Source of the DNA: Myotis daubentonii
Lineage: Eukaryota > Chordata > Mammalia > Chiroptera > Vespertilionidae
Assembly: GCF_963259705.1 (NCBI RefSeq)
Contig: NC_081842.1
Location: 181,416,349 to 181,480,348 of the forward strand
Direction: 5' to 3'
Length of the DNA: 64,000 bases
A program made the position numbers and the translations under genes. Below, piece after piece: positions 32,831 to 43,509 of the stretch. Position 1 is the stretch's first letter; each line of letters opens with the position of its first letter. Below the pieces are notes generated by a model. That model did no database searches, was not told the DNA's origin, and was given only the letters and a program-made list of their open reading frames with translations.

Positions 32831-33242
32831 CATTACTACACCCTGGTTTAAAGAAATGTGTCTGATATGCTCCCACACTCAAGAAGCACATAGGGTGCTA
32901 ATGGGAGCACAAGAAGGAACCATTCATCTGCCAAGAGGACATGTTGACATCTTGTCTGGATCTAAAAGGAGGAGTAGGACTTCAACAGGTACAGAAAAGC
33001 TATGGATAGTCCAAGGCCAAGGAGATTGTGTGAGAAAAGACATAGAAGAAGAGCCTGCACCAATCAATTCATGGCACAGGAGCTGACCTTTTAGGAGGAT
33101 AAAAAAATGTTTGTCAAATACTAAACCTTGAGATTAACAGTAATTGGTGGGGCTCAGAGTAGAAGAGGGGGAGCTTACTGGTTTCCAGTGGCTGTTAGTG
33201 AAATCTTTTCAGCTGTAGCTTTTGTTGTTAATTCTCACCAGA
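32831..33242. other. Unassigned non-coding sequence
   Basis: Probably continues the decayed repeat order of the previous entry, but nothing is bounded. Confidence 0.35.
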
Positions 33243-33462
33243 GGCTATTTTTCCATTGATTTTTAGAGAGAGTAGAAGGGACAGGGAGAGACAAAGAGAG
33301 AGAAACATCAATGTGATAGAGACAGGTTGCCTCCTGCATGAGCCCCAACCAAGGCCAGGGATCAAACCTGCAATTGAGGTGCATGCCCTTGACCAGAATC
33401 GAACTCAGAACCCTTCAGACCACAGGTCGATCCTCTATCCACTGAGCCAAATTGGCTAAGGC
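33243..33462 (-). mobile_element. Ves SINE
   Basis: Reversed landmarks TCCATTGATTTTTAGAGAGA, TTGCCTCCTGCATGAGCCC, GACCAGAATCGAACTCAG and TCCACTGAGCCAAATTGGC. A short direct repeat CAGCTGTAG at 33210-33218 and 33463-33471 may be the target duplication, with an A-rich tail between it and the body. Confidence 0.92.
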
Positions 33463-33675
33463 CAGCTGTAGGTTTTTAACTGCCACTGCTTCAGCACAGC
33501 ACAAATGGTGTGGCACAGTGCCACAGCCCATACCCACTGTTCCATGCTGTTCTACAGCCTTCACAGCCACGACAGCCCAATGGCTGGTGTCTGTGGGCTG
33601 CCCACATTCCCCAACCCAGGGGACCCCAGTTAGAATAGGCAATAGGAGGCATACACTCTCTCAACTAATTAATTT

Positions 33676-33798
33676 AACAAGTGTTGGAGAGGATGTAGAG
33701 GAAAAGGAATGCTCATACACTGCTGGTGGGAATATAAACTGATAAAGCCACTGTGGAAAACAGTATGGAGTTTCCTACAAAAATTAAGAATGGAACTA
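33676..33798 (+). mobile_element. L1 LINE ORF2 3' region (part 1)
   Basis: GTTGGAGAGGATGTAGAGGA, CACTGCTGGTGGGAATATAA and AGTATGGAGTTTCCTAC are conserved ORF2 sequence on the plus strand. The L1 is 5'-truncated near 33676 and broken at 33798 by an LTR. Confidence 0.93.
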
Positions 33799-33904
33799 TG
33801 CTGGGCTCCAGCCCCAGCGGGTCCAGGGGTCCCCAAAGGTGTGGATGGAGTCGGCAAAGAAGGAATGACACAGAGGCAGCGTTCAGTTGATCAGCAGCCT
33901 AGCC

Positions 33905-34395
33905 AGGACCTCTAGCCAGGATCTCCCGCCAAGTTCTGGTCTGGATCTCCAGCCAAGTTCTGGTTAGGATCTCCAGCCAAGTTCTGTTCAGGATCTCCAG
34001 CGAAGTTCTGGTGTCCATGTTCTCTTGCTAGGTTCTCCAGCCAGGTTCTCCAGGTTCTCCAGCCAGGCTCTGTAGCCATGTTCCCTCGCTAGGTTCTCCA
34101 GCCAGGCTCTGACCAGGTTCTCCAGCCAGGTTCAGTCACTAGGTTCTAGTCAGGTTCTCTTGCCATGTTCTATAGTCAGGTTCAGTCCAGGATCTTTTGC
34201 CATGTTCTCTCGCTAGGTTCTGTCTCTAGGTTCTGTCTCTAGGTTCTGTGGCCAGTTTCTGTCCAGGATCTTTTGCCATGTTCTCTCCAGCGAAGTTCTC
34301 CTGTCTCTAGGTTCTGTGTAGGTTCTGTGTAGGTTCTGTGTGTAGGTTCTGTGTGTAGGTTCTGTGTCTAAGTTCTGTGTTCTAAGTTCTGTGTC
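33905..34395 (-). repeat. Minisatellite in the LTR transcribed region
   Basis: Tandem degenerate units on the plus strand built on AGGTTCTNNAGCC and AAGTTCTGGT, simplifying toward 34330-34395 into AGGTTCTGTGT repeats of 11-15 bp. It lies downstream of the LTR TATA box, so it would be in R/U5. The minus frame 34213-34482 that repeats TEPRDR-like residues is its shadow. Confidence 0.93.
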
Positions 34396-34415
34396 TTGCT
34401 GTCTTGTTACATCTG

Positions 34416-34423
34416 TATTTATA
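34416..34423 (-). promoter_or_regulatory. TATA box of the ERVK-like solo LTR
   Basis: GGTATAAATACAGATG on the minus strand, a strong TATA match. It would direct transcription into the minisatellite and leftward. Activity cannot be judged from sequence. Confidence 0.65.
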
Positions 34424-34739
34424 CCAGTTGATTCAATCCTATCAATCTCTATTACAAAGGTTAGGGCGTTTCTTATCTCCATTCCAGGGAGTAAAGATTA
34501 TATAGCTTAAGCATGATTGCTCGTAGTTAAAGTGATTAATTACCCGCCTGGCACTTAGTTAAAGGGTTTTATTCCCTCCCTAACTTCAGGGGAAAATCCC
34601 TACCTGGGGAAACAACCTTTCTCAGAGAGGAGACCTTGGTTAAAACACATAGTGCCAAGAAGGTGAGCAAACATATTAAGAACAGTATGCCATATATGCC
34701 AGGTCCTTTGAAACAGCAAGGATGGACCGGCTCCTGGAA

Positions 34740-35320
34740 GAACTACCATATGACCCAGCAATTCTTCTTCCAGGTGTCTATCCAAAAAATTTGAAAGCAT
34801 GTATTTGTAAAGATACATGTACCCCTATGTTCATTACAGCATTTTACATGGTAGCTACGACATGGAAACAATCTAAATGTCCTTGGATGGATGATTGGAT
34901 AAAGAAGATGTGGTATATATACACAATGGAATACTACTCAGCCATCAGAAAATATCAAATACTGCCTTTTGCAGCAACATGGATGGATCTTGAGAATATC
35001 ATGCTAAGTGAAATAAGTCAAATGGAAAAGGACAAGGACCATATGATTTCACTCATATGTGAGATATAAAATAGAAAGCAACAAATGAACAAAATAAAAC
35101 AAAGACAACAGAAGGGTGATTACCTGAGGGAAAGGAGGTTAGGAGGAGGACAAAGAGGGTAAAGAGGGTCAAATATGGTGGCAGAGGGAGACTAGACATT
35201 GGGTGCTGAGCACACAATGCAACATACAGATGATATCTTACAGAACTGTACACCTGAAACTTATATAATGTTATTAACCAATGCACCTTAATAAGTTTAT
35301 GTTTTTTAATTTACTCTGAT
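34740..35320 (+). mobile_element. L1 LINE ORF2 end and 3' UTR (part 2)
   Basis: The frame ending near 35069 contains WIKKMWYIYTMEYYSAI, the hallmark L1 ORF2 C-terminal text, with GAACTACCATATGACCCAGC at the start. It continues part 1 across the LTR. From 35080 the 3' UTR has GAACTGTACACCTGAAACTT and AATGTTATTAACCAATGC. Inactive because truncated and interrupted. Confidence 0.95.
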
Positions 35321-36021
35321 AATGGAATAAATTAAGCAGATAAACTAACTTCCAAGTTTTACCTGGAACTATAGAGAAATGGTATCTCAGGACTGCAGTG
35401 CCACATGAGACATGCAGTGTCCATCAAGGGCCAGACACTGTTATTTCTACAATTCAGTCTTAATATGCTGTCTAATAGAAGGATGAGAATTCCTAACATC
35501 CCACCCAGTCTCTCAGATGAACATCTTAAAGAAAGTAATGCTGAAAATAGCCTCCACAGTGAAAACCCAGTGGCGCTGTGCCAGGAAGGGAACAAAGATG
35601 GCACTGCTTCCAGCTACCACGTCTCCACTTGCTTCCACAGGGCCAAGGTGAGAGAGCTGAACTAACGCACACTTTCATCTTTGGGGCTTTGAGACTGTTG
35701 GCCTGAGATGTCCCTAAACCCCTTGCATAACAGCCAAGGCACCTAAAAGGGACTCCCAGAGGGGGACAGACTGCAGTGTCAGCAACACCTAGTGTGTGCC
35801 TGTGTGTCAGCCCCAATGTCAGAACTTTCACAGGCTGTTCTCAGTACAAAATATGATGCCCAACCACTAGAGTGGAATACTGAGCATTTCTGGTTTTTTA
35901 CAAACAGGTACTGTTTGCACGTTGAGATTGCAGTGTTTTTTGAAGTTGAATGCCTTGCTTATTATACTGAATATTTCGCTTTACTTGTAAATTAAAATGT
36001 ATATTTTACTAACCTATATTA
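35321..36021. other. Unassigned non-coding sequence
   Basis: No gene is recognised. Frames such as 35405-35665 plus and 35526-35831 minus have no domain. The last 150 bases are AT-rich and lead into a Helitron. Confidence 0.4.
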
Positions 36022-36349
36022 TCTATACTAATAAAAGGGTAATGTGCTAATTAGGTCAGACATCCTTCTAGATGCCCTTCCGGACAAAGCCACGGTGGCA
36101 GGGGCCAAGGCAGAGGCAGTTAGGGGTGACCAGGCCAGCAGGGGAGGGCAATTAGGGCAATCAGGCAGGCAGGCAGGTGAGCGGTTAGGAGCCAGCAGTC
36201 TCAGATTGCAAGAGGGATGTCTGACTGCCGGCCTACGATCGGGCCTAAACTGGCAGTTGGACATTCCCTGAGGGATCCCAGATTGGAGAGAGTGCAGGCC
36301 AAGCTGAGGGAGCCCCGCCCAGCACAAATTTCATGCACCAGGCCTCTAG
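36022..36349 (+). mobile_element. Short non-autonomous HeliBat Helitron (328 bp)
   Basis: It starts TCTATACTAATAAAAGGGTA after an A and ends CTAG at 36346-36349 before a T. The terminal hairpin is eroded (GCACAAATTTCATGCAC). There is no target duplication and no coding capacity. The GC-rich middle contains a (GGCA)-rich short repeat at 36161-36178. Confidence 0.92.
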
Positions 36350-36500
36350 TTAAACAATAATTGCTAAGACTGATTGAATGCTGCATTCAGTTAACATAGC
36401 ATTGCTAACGTTTACAGCAGCCTTGCAGGCTAGCCTTCCAGTTCTGTACATGAGGCCTAAACAGGCTTAATTAATAGGTCTCTGGCTCTAAAGCCCAGGC
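36350..36500 (+). mobile_element. MIR-like ancient repeat
   Basis: AACGTTTACAGCAGCCTTGC and CTCTAAAGCCCAGGCTCTTC follow the order of the MIR-class tail. Weak. Confidence 0.4.
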
Positions 36501-37141
36501 TCTTCCGTTGGATAGCAGAGGACAGGGAAGTGGGCGGAGGGACTGCTGCCTTGTTGCTTCAGGAACAACAAGGAGAGAATGCAGATCCCCCCCACCCCCC
36601 CAAAGAGCCCTTTGACTAGAAGGAGAGAGGCAAGAAGCCCAGCAACCCACCATCAGGATTGAGGCTGAGGGCTCCCTTCAGAGAAGGACAAGCAAGTCTC
36701 TCTTTCTCAGCCATGTAGAGATTGTTGGGAGGATTCTATGAGGTATCATTTGGAAGACATAGTTCCTGTTTTATGTTCCTGTTCTAAAAACATAGATTGA
36801 CAGTGCTAATGATTGACAGGAGGAATTAGCTATTATCTGTTCTCTGCTTCCTGCATCATCTCAGCCCGGCTCAGACTGAATTGTAATCTCTTGTTTCCTT
36901 GTCCCATGGGTCATTGCTCTTTCACTCTGCTCCTCTCCTAATTTCACACAACACCAGGGAAGTGGGTGTGTGGTCCTGTGGCCCTGGCCACAGTCACACT
37001 GCAGGGTGCCGGCCTCTGGGTTTACATTTCTGCATCTGCAGCTGAGTGGACAGACACTTTCTTTCTGGGAAGTAGGGTAAAGGGCAGAGCAGCTGGTCCC
37101 AGGAGCTGGCAGGGCTCACAAACCTGCTGAAAGTGACAATT
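36501..37141. other. Unassigned non-coding sequence
   Basis: No gene or bounded repeat is seen. A short C-rich run occurs at 36587-36601. Confidence 0.4.
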
Positions 37142-37155
37142 AAAATTTTAGAACT

Positions 37156-37368
37156 GCCCGGCCAATGTGGCTCAGTGGTTGAGCATCAACCTATGAACCA
37201 GGAGGTCACAGTTTGATTCGCTGTCAGGGCACTTGCCCAGGTTGCAGGCTTAATCCCCAGTGGGGGGCATGCTGGAGGCAGCTTATTGATGATTCTCTCT
37301 CAACATTGATATTTCTATCTCTCTTCCTCTCCCTTCCTCTCTGAAATCAATAAAAAAATAAAAATAAA
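37156..37368 (+). mobile_element. Ves SINE
   Basis: Head GCCCGGCCAATGTGGCTCAG, GTTTGATTCGCTGTCAGGGC, AGGCTTAATCCCCAGTGGGG and GAAATCAATAAAAAAATA tail. Perfect 14-bp duplications AAAATTTTAGAACT at 37142-37155 and 37369-37382. Confidence 0.96.
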
Positions 37369-37619
37369 AAAATTTTAGAACTCAATATCTTCCCAGGAGC
37401 CCTGTGTACAAATTACTGTTTGTTCCCCCATAGGATTAATTCATCCATCTATGTAGTCATTTGTCGATGGTGCTTTAAGCCCCATGTTGACACAAGGGAC
37501 AGGCAGGTGCATAGTCTCAAGTTGTTCTCAATTTGTTTCCTACTTTCTTCTTCCCTGGAAGCAGTTTAATGTGCTTCCCCTTGCTCACCTAGATGTGTAC
37601 TGGGCATGGTGTCCTGTGC

Positions 37620-37870
37620 TAAGAGCCTTCCACTATTTATCTTAATTCATCTTTACCATACCATGAGGTAGATATTATTGTTAACCCATTTTACAAGTCA
37701 GGAAACTGAGGCACACCTGTTCATTTATTAATAGAAAACCTGTTCAAGGCACAGAAGAGCCTGAGGAAAGGGAATGAATTAGCACTTACTGAGTATTTAC
37801 TACATGTCAGGAACAATGTTTTCCAAAAGTTACCTCATATAATCCTCCCAACAAATTTGGGGAGTGGGTT
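37620..37870 (+). mobile_element. MIR-like ancient repeats
   Basis: ATACCATGAGGTAGATATTA, TTTTACAAGTCAGGAAACTG, then a second start GCACTTACTGAGTATTTACT with TCATATAATCCTCCC. Both follow the common MIR-class order. Confidence 0.55.
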
Positions 37871-38160
37871 TTGGTAGCCTGGTTTTTACAAATGTGCCAG
37901 GGATTCCACAATGAATAAAACAGATAAGCTCCCTTTCTCATAGACCCAACAATTCTAGTTATGGAGGAAAATAACCAATCCATCAGGCAGCCATTAATTG
38001 ATGGGATAAGTATGAGGAGGAAGAAGTATGCAGGAGACTCGGGGACAGAGAGTGGCAGGAAGGGATAGTCAAGGAGGGCTTCTCAGAGGCGGTGGCACTT
38101 GAGCAGAGACCTGAATGAAGTGAGGGAGCAAGTCATTTGAGTCTCTGGAAAGCTATCAAT
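37871..38160 (-). mobile_element. L2-type ancient repeat, reverse orientation
   Basis: GGAGGGCTTCTCAGAGGCGG, GAGCAGAGACCTGAATGAAG and the preceding GATAAGTATGAGGAGG follow the same order as the relics at 23290 and 32476. Confidence 0.5.
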
Positions 38161-38574
38161 ACCCAGGGCACTTGCTGTTCATATTTCCATCTCCCGCACT
38201 TATTAGGGCTCTCAGCAGGGCCATCACAAAGCAGCCTCCTTGGGGATTCATTCTGGAGTAGGACTGGCACTCGAATTTACTCTCATACGCATTCTCTCTG
38301 CCTCTTGTAACACATTGTCAAAAAGGCTTCTGGGGACCTGCTAGACACAGGAGCAGAGCATGCTGTGACCTATCCCAGGATGTAAGTAGCCTGGACCATT
38401 TTGTGACAGAAGCTCCAGAAGTCTGAGCCCCTGTCCTATTAGAGTCCTTGACAGCCACTTCATAACCACCTCCCGGACCAAGGAGACAATCTCCCCAAGC
38501 TGCCTGCTGAGCTCTGGTCCTCTAGTAGAACGGGAAATATTCTCTGAAGCACATGAACGCGCTTCTCATCTTAT
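38161..38574. other. Unassigned non-coding sequence
   Basis: No gene or nameable repeat seen. Confidence 0.4.
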
Positions 38575-38705
38575 GTGCTTTCCTTGTGGGCTGGAAACCC
38601 CTTGAGGGTAGGGCCCACATCTTACTTATTTCTGCATCTCCGGTGCCCACATCTAGGCCTGCTATTTGATAGATGCCTGTCTAATAGACATTTGTTGGAT
38701 AGAAT
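38575..38705 (+). mobile_element. L2 3' end relic
   Basis: GAAACCCCTTGAGGGTAGGG, TCTGCATCTCCGGTGCCC and ATAGACATTTGTTGGATAGA are the L2 3' order. MIR-like text follows at 38845-38950 (AACACTTATTAAGTGTCAGG). Confidence 0.7.
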
Positions 38706-39164
38706 TGAAAATTCACCCGATAATGAACCAAAATTTGTCTCTCTGAAACTCTACTTTTCAGTCCATGGGAGCCTTACAGCAAAATTCTTCTACATATCAA
38801 GTCTTTGTTGGGGGAAAAGGAAAGGGATGAGATGGAAATTAAACATTTTTTAAACACTTATTAAGTGTCAGGCCTATATGGTTTCCAAATATTGCTTCAT
38901 TTAATCCTCCCAACAATTCTGTAAAGTAGTTGTTATTTTCTTTTTTATGGATGTAGAAATAACTCTCAAATAGCCTCTGGTTACAATTCTGGCTCTACTA
39001 TTTATTAGCTGTATCTTAGGGACACTTCTCATCTCTGTGGCCCTGTGGTCTTTTCAGTTCATCACTCTGCCTCCCAGGGATTTGAAGAGAACAATTACCT
39101 CCCCTCTGAGTCTTTTCTTTCTCATCTCTAGGCTAAACATTATTTTCAATGTTTCTCACGGTGC

Positions 39165-39370
39165 AGTGGTCAAAAGCACAGGCTCTAGAATTAGAATAAC
39201 CAGGATTTGTCTCTAACATGTCACCTTGTGCACAAGTGACTCAACCTCTCTGAATGTTGGTTTTCCCATCTGTGTGACATGGGGACCCACAGAGTTGTTG
39301 TAAAGACTAAATAAGATAAAAGGTGCAGCACCTCACGCCATGGCACACAGTAGGTACTGGAAGATTCTGC
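39165..39370 (+). mobile_element. MIR SINE
   Basis: GCAGTGGTCAAAAGCACAGG, CAAGTGACTCAACCTCTCTG, TTGTTGTAAAGACTAAATAA and GGCACACAGTAGGTACTGG follow the whole MIR order. Confidence 0.85.
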
Positions 39371-40125
39371 TGCTGATGGTTTTGAAGTTCTCCCTCTTCC
39401 ATTTCAACTGAACTCGTGTCAGTGTGCTAGTTTCGCAATTCACATTACAGGACATTTAGAACTGAAAATAACCCAGGCCCCTTGGATTTCCAGGGAACAT
39501 CGTAATCTGTCCTACCAGCCCAGATCCTGCCTCCTGGGGGCAAGTAAGGAACTAGAGCGTGTGAACAGGACCCGGTCATACCACTTCCCGGAACCCAGGC
39601 AAGCTGTGCTGATAAGTCACAATTCAAGAACTGGTGATAAATCAATTGGGGTTTACTCAGTAAAAGAGAAAAGACAGTGACCTGATCTAAGCACTTGGAT
39701 TTTCATTACATTAACTGTTTCAGAGCAGTCATCACACAACCTCCTCACGCCCAGGAGGAATAGTGGCTGTAACACCAAGAGCGGATCACCATCCCGCAGT
39801 CCTTTCTAAAGTCCCAGAGGCACTATTGTCACATGTGTTTCTAAACTCAGAATGCATCTGATAATCAATGGGCAACAATCATCAATTTAAAAAAATGTCA
39901 GGGTTTCCTCCCTTCAGAAAGCTATAATCAAACTGATGGTGAACATTAAAACAGAGGAGGCCACCACTGAGCACCTACTATCTGCTAGGCCCAATGGTGA
40001 ATGCTAGATACTTTCATTTTCATTTTTTATTGTCTTCACTTTCAGTGTGTTTTCCCCCTTTCATCACTGAAGAAAACTTTAAAAATGCAAGCAACTCAAG
40101 TATCCCCGAGTTTCTCAGTCTAAAG
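39371..40125. other. Unassigned non-coding sequence
   Basis: No gene or bounded repeat. 39710-39810 has several CpGs but no recognised feature. Confidence 0.4.
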
Positions 40126-40451
40126 CAGCGATTCTCAACCTGTGGGTCGCCAACCTGTGGGTCCCGACCCCTTTGGCGGTCGAATGACCCTTTCACAGGG
40201 GTCGCCTAAGACCATCGGAAAACACATATATAATTACATATTGTTTTTGTGATTAATCACTATGCTTTAATTATGTTCAATTTGTAACAATGAAAATACA
40301 TCCTGCATACCAGATATTTACATGATGATTCATAACAGTAGCAAAATTACAGTTATGAAGTAGAAACGAAAATAATTTTATGGTTGGGGGTCACCACAAC
40401 ATGAGGAACTGTATTAAAGGGTCGCGGCATTAGGAAGGTTGAGAACCACTG
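40126..40451. mobile_element. SPIN/URR1-like hAT MITE, near full length (326 bp)
   Basis: Termini CAGCGATTCTCAACCTGTGG and AGGTTGAGAACCACTG are hAT-type inverted repeats. The interior includes CCTAAGACCATCGGAAAACA, TTTTTGTGATTAATCACTAT and TTTTATGGTTGGGGGTC, and is close to what I recall of the SPIN_NA/URR1 consensus. A 14-bp stretch AACCTGTGGGTCGC is duplicated just inside the left end. An 8-bp flanking duplication is not evident. No transposase. Confidence 0.9.
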
Positions 40452-41849
40452 GAAGTGTCATCTAAATAGCCCCTTCAGAATCTAAGGGGCTATCACACAA
40501 TGGAAGCTTCAATTTGCATAATTGTAGGAGCAAAAGCAAACTCTGCCCACATCACTACCAGGTACTTCTGAGGATCCCAAGATAGCTTATGCTCCCTTGG
40601 TAGCCACCTCTCCCTCCAGACCTCTGCTCCAAGCTACTGCCATTTATTTCTTCCCAGTCAAGCTTCCCAACCTGCCGTTACATCTTTCCCTGGACTCCCC
40701 ACATGTAGACTTGGCCTTCCCTTAATTCCCCAAAGCACAGGTGAAACTGGGCCTGAGTGCTTAACCAACTCAAGTCCTGAGAGGACTACAAGGCACTGCA
40801 ACACAGAAAAGTAAAGTGAAAAATTGGGTCCCTCTGCACAAGGAACCTCCATCCTCAGTCAAAGCAGGGCACTATTTTACTCCGTCTGGGGTAACCTCAT
40901 AACAGAAAACGCCCTCTTACCTCCGCTCCTCTAGGTTTCAGGGCCCTAATCATCTCGTTCTGGACCCTGCTGAATAAACCCAAAGTTTGATATTATATGG
41001 ACAATAGTTGGTTTACAGTTTTGAGTACACGAAACAGAGTTTATTCTTGTATTATTTGTTATTAATTATTGTATTATTTTCCATATGAACAAAACCCTGA
41101 AATATTTTAGAGGCACAAAGTAATGCTCTAGTCTACTTTTACAAAGTCTAATGAGGGGGGGGAGGGTGGTTCATGGAGCTCTTCTCCACAGAATCACTCA
41201 GGGACCCAGGCTCACAGAGAACCTGCCATCTTCTACATGTGGCTGCCAGTTTGCTCTGGGCATCAACATCTAGTCTGCAGTTAGGAAAAGAGAAGGATTC
41301 GTATGTAGAATGTTTTTTGTGGGCCAAACCTGCAAGTGGTATGTGAAATCCATTGGCTGGGACCTGTGGCCATGCCTCATGGCAAGAAAGGCTGGGCAAC
41401 ATAGGATAATTTGTGCCCAAGAGTAAAAGGAAGCAGATTTGTCAAACAGTTAGTCACTCTCTGCCACAGGCACCATCATGAGCTCTCTGTACCCAGGGAG
41501 ATTGCACCTTGTAGTTAATTATGCAGATCAACTTTGTTTCCACCTCTCCTTCCAGACTAGCTTCCATGCCTCCCCATAATCAAAAGTCTATTTCAATGTT
41601 TTTCCTAAACAATAAACAAATCTCCCTCAAAAAAATCAATTCTGCTGCTAACTCTAGAATTCATATACTTGTATGGTTGTTGTGTATATGTTTCGTCTCC
41701 TTACATTTAAAAAATGTTTTAAGAAACCATTTATAATCCCACAACTCTATTAATTTTAATGTGTTTCTTTCCTTTATATTTCTATAATCTCAAATCTTAT
41801 ACAACTTTGAAGGTCCTGTTCAAATGATTTACTTTCCTTGCACCTGGGG
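40452..41849. other. Unassigned non-coding sequence
   Basis: No gene is recognised. 41150-41165 has an (G)-rich run. Frames 41148-41420 minus and 41521-41736 plus have no domains. Confidence 0.4.
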
Positions 41850-42160
41850 CTCATAGAGGTTAAGTAACTTGCCCAAGGTCACACAGCTAGGAAATAGTAG
41901 AGCCAGACTTTTAACTGTGATCTAACCCCAGACCCAAGGCTCTTGTCAACGCGTCATCGTGCCCCTCAATATTTTTTTTAAATTCCCTGGCCTTTTATTC
42001 CCTCCTGTTTGCTGGATCGTAATTATCTGTGTTTAAAGTATACAGTGAAATACTTTCTCATCCTATTTAGAGTGTCAACTCCCAGAAGGCAAAAGCTATA
42101 TTTGATTCTCATTTGCCACCACAAGGCCTGGCCCATGATAGCTGTTTAATTCTCGACTAC
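41850..42160 (+). mobile_element. MIR-like and L2-like relics
   Basis: AGAGGTTAAGTAACTTGCCC with GGTCACACAGCTAGGAAATA (41857-41900) is MIR-class text. 42065-42155 has TGTCAACTCCCAGAAGGCAA and GGCCTGGCCCATGATAGC, an L2-like 3' order. Confidence 0.6.
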
Positions 42161-43017
42161 CCAAAAAAGCAAACATTTATTGGGCACTCAAATTGACCAA
42201 AGCACAGACTCTGGGATCCAGGTTCACTTTTGCTTTCACCACCACATGACTTTGGACAAGTTACTGCACTTCTCTTTTTTGCGAAACCCAAATAAATTAA
42301 TGCACTCCACATTTGATAAACAGTATTGATTATGTTATTGTTAGTATTATTGCCATTATTATTTTTCATCCTCCAACTTTTCCAAATTATTTACCATAGT
42401 GAGAAGTAAACAAAACCTTTAAGGCCTGGCAACCAAAAGGAGACGGGGTTTTGAGTGGTTTCTTGTGACCCTCAGAGAGCAGAATGGAGTAAGTACTCTT
42501 TTGGGGGAATTCTTGACCCCTCTAAAATCCCATTAAACCTAAACACACATCTGTTAGCACACACCAAGCATGCAATGTCTGCTTTCACCCAGCAGTGAGT
42601 AGCACAAGGAGGAATATTATATCCAGTAACTCATATGGAACTATTTATCCCCAATCATTTTGTGCTTTTCTTTAAACTTTTCCATAGTCTTTGGTTTCAA
42701 AGGCCATTTTTGAACAACTGAATTTCCTTGCAAAGTCTCTCCCTGCCCCCATCTCCCAAAAAAAGATTGTTTAAGGAAAATCTCCTCAGGGCATAGAGGC
42801 CCTGAGTTTCCAAACTTGCTTTCTCGTGCCCTCCTTTTTTCTGTTAAATAAAAATTGCCCAGGAAACCAAGATTCATTAAGAGTGATGGGGGAAAATATG
42901 GCTGAGTTGAAAAGAGTTTATGGCTTACTGCTTTGCAGGGAACTTACAAGAGTCTTTTTGGAGACTCTTATAGGATCAGAGAATATGAGGCCCAGGAAGG
43001 AACTAAGAAATCACACA
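42161..43017. other. Unassigned non-coding sequence
   Basis: No gene or bounded repeat seen. Short runs of AAT-type repeats occur around 42340-42365. Confidence 0.4.
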
Positions 43018-43509
43018 CAGTTGACCCTTGAACAATGCAGGGGTCAAGGACACCTAGCCTGGCACACTCTAAAATCTGCATATAACTTTTGACTTCCCAG
43101 TCAACCCTCAGTATCCACAGGGGACTGGTTCCAGGACCCTCTGCAGATACCAAAATCAGGGAAGCTCAAGTTCCTTATATAAAATGACATGAAGCAAACA
43201 ATGCATACAGTTGGCCCTCCAAACCTGTGGATTCCTAGCCACGAATCAAAAATACTGTTTTCAACATAAGACACTGGGGGATAGGGGAGGCTAGGGGACT
43301 GTCTAGGGCGGGGGTAAAAAATGGACACATATGTAATACCCTTTGTAATACTTTAAGCAATAAAAAAAAAATACTGTTTTCAATCCACAATTGGTTAAAT
43401 CCATGAGTGCAAAATTTGGGAATGAGGGCTGACTATATTTATTGGGGGGGGAAATCTGCGTATAAGTGGGCCAGTGCAGTTCAAACTCACGTCGTTCAAG
43501 GGTCAGCTG
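43018..43509. mobile_element. Tigger-like DNA transposon MITE, split by an L1 end
   Basis: Long inverted termini CAGTTGACCCTTGAACAATG and GTTCAAGGGTCAGCTG identify a Tigger/pogo-type MITE. Interior text (GTATCCACAGGGGACTGG; ATCTGCGTATAAGTGGGCC) is consistent. The expected TA duplication is eroded. A 102-bp L1 3' end lies inside at 43265-43366. No transposase frame. Confidence 0.85.
43265..43366 (+). mobile_element. Tiny L1 3' end insertion with 17-bp target duplication
   Basis: About 100 bases of young bat L1 3' UTR: GGACACATATGTAATACCCT, TTGTAATACTTTAAGCAATA and a short A tail. Perfect direct repeats AAAAATACTGTTTTCAA at 43248-43264 and 43367-43383 flank it. An extremely 5'-truncated L1 retrotransposition event. 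Confidence 0.92.

Larger units (their letters stand above)
33799..34739 (-). mobile_element. ERVK-like solo LTR with internal minisatellite (941 bp)
   Basis: The LTR splits the L1 and is flanked by 6-bp duplications GAACTA at 33793-33798 and 34740-34745. On the minus strand it runs from 34739, with a TATA box (TATAAATA, 34416-34423), to an end near 33799 reading CTGGAGCCCAGCA, a typical LTR-final CA. The expected initial TG reads TT, probably mutated. No internal retroviral genes are present, so proviral recombination has left one LTR. About 490 bp downstream of the TATA box is short tandem repeats. The betaretroviral class follows from the 6-bp duplication and terminal style. Confidence 0.88.

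Noticed and set aside
34213..34482. 89-codon frame with repeated TEPRDR-like residues
   Set aside because: Shadow of the LTR minisatellite.
33676..35320. Possible intact L1 provirus-like unit with an LTR as its promoter
   Set aside because: The LTR is a separate insertion with its own 6-bp duplication, in the opposite orientation to the L1.
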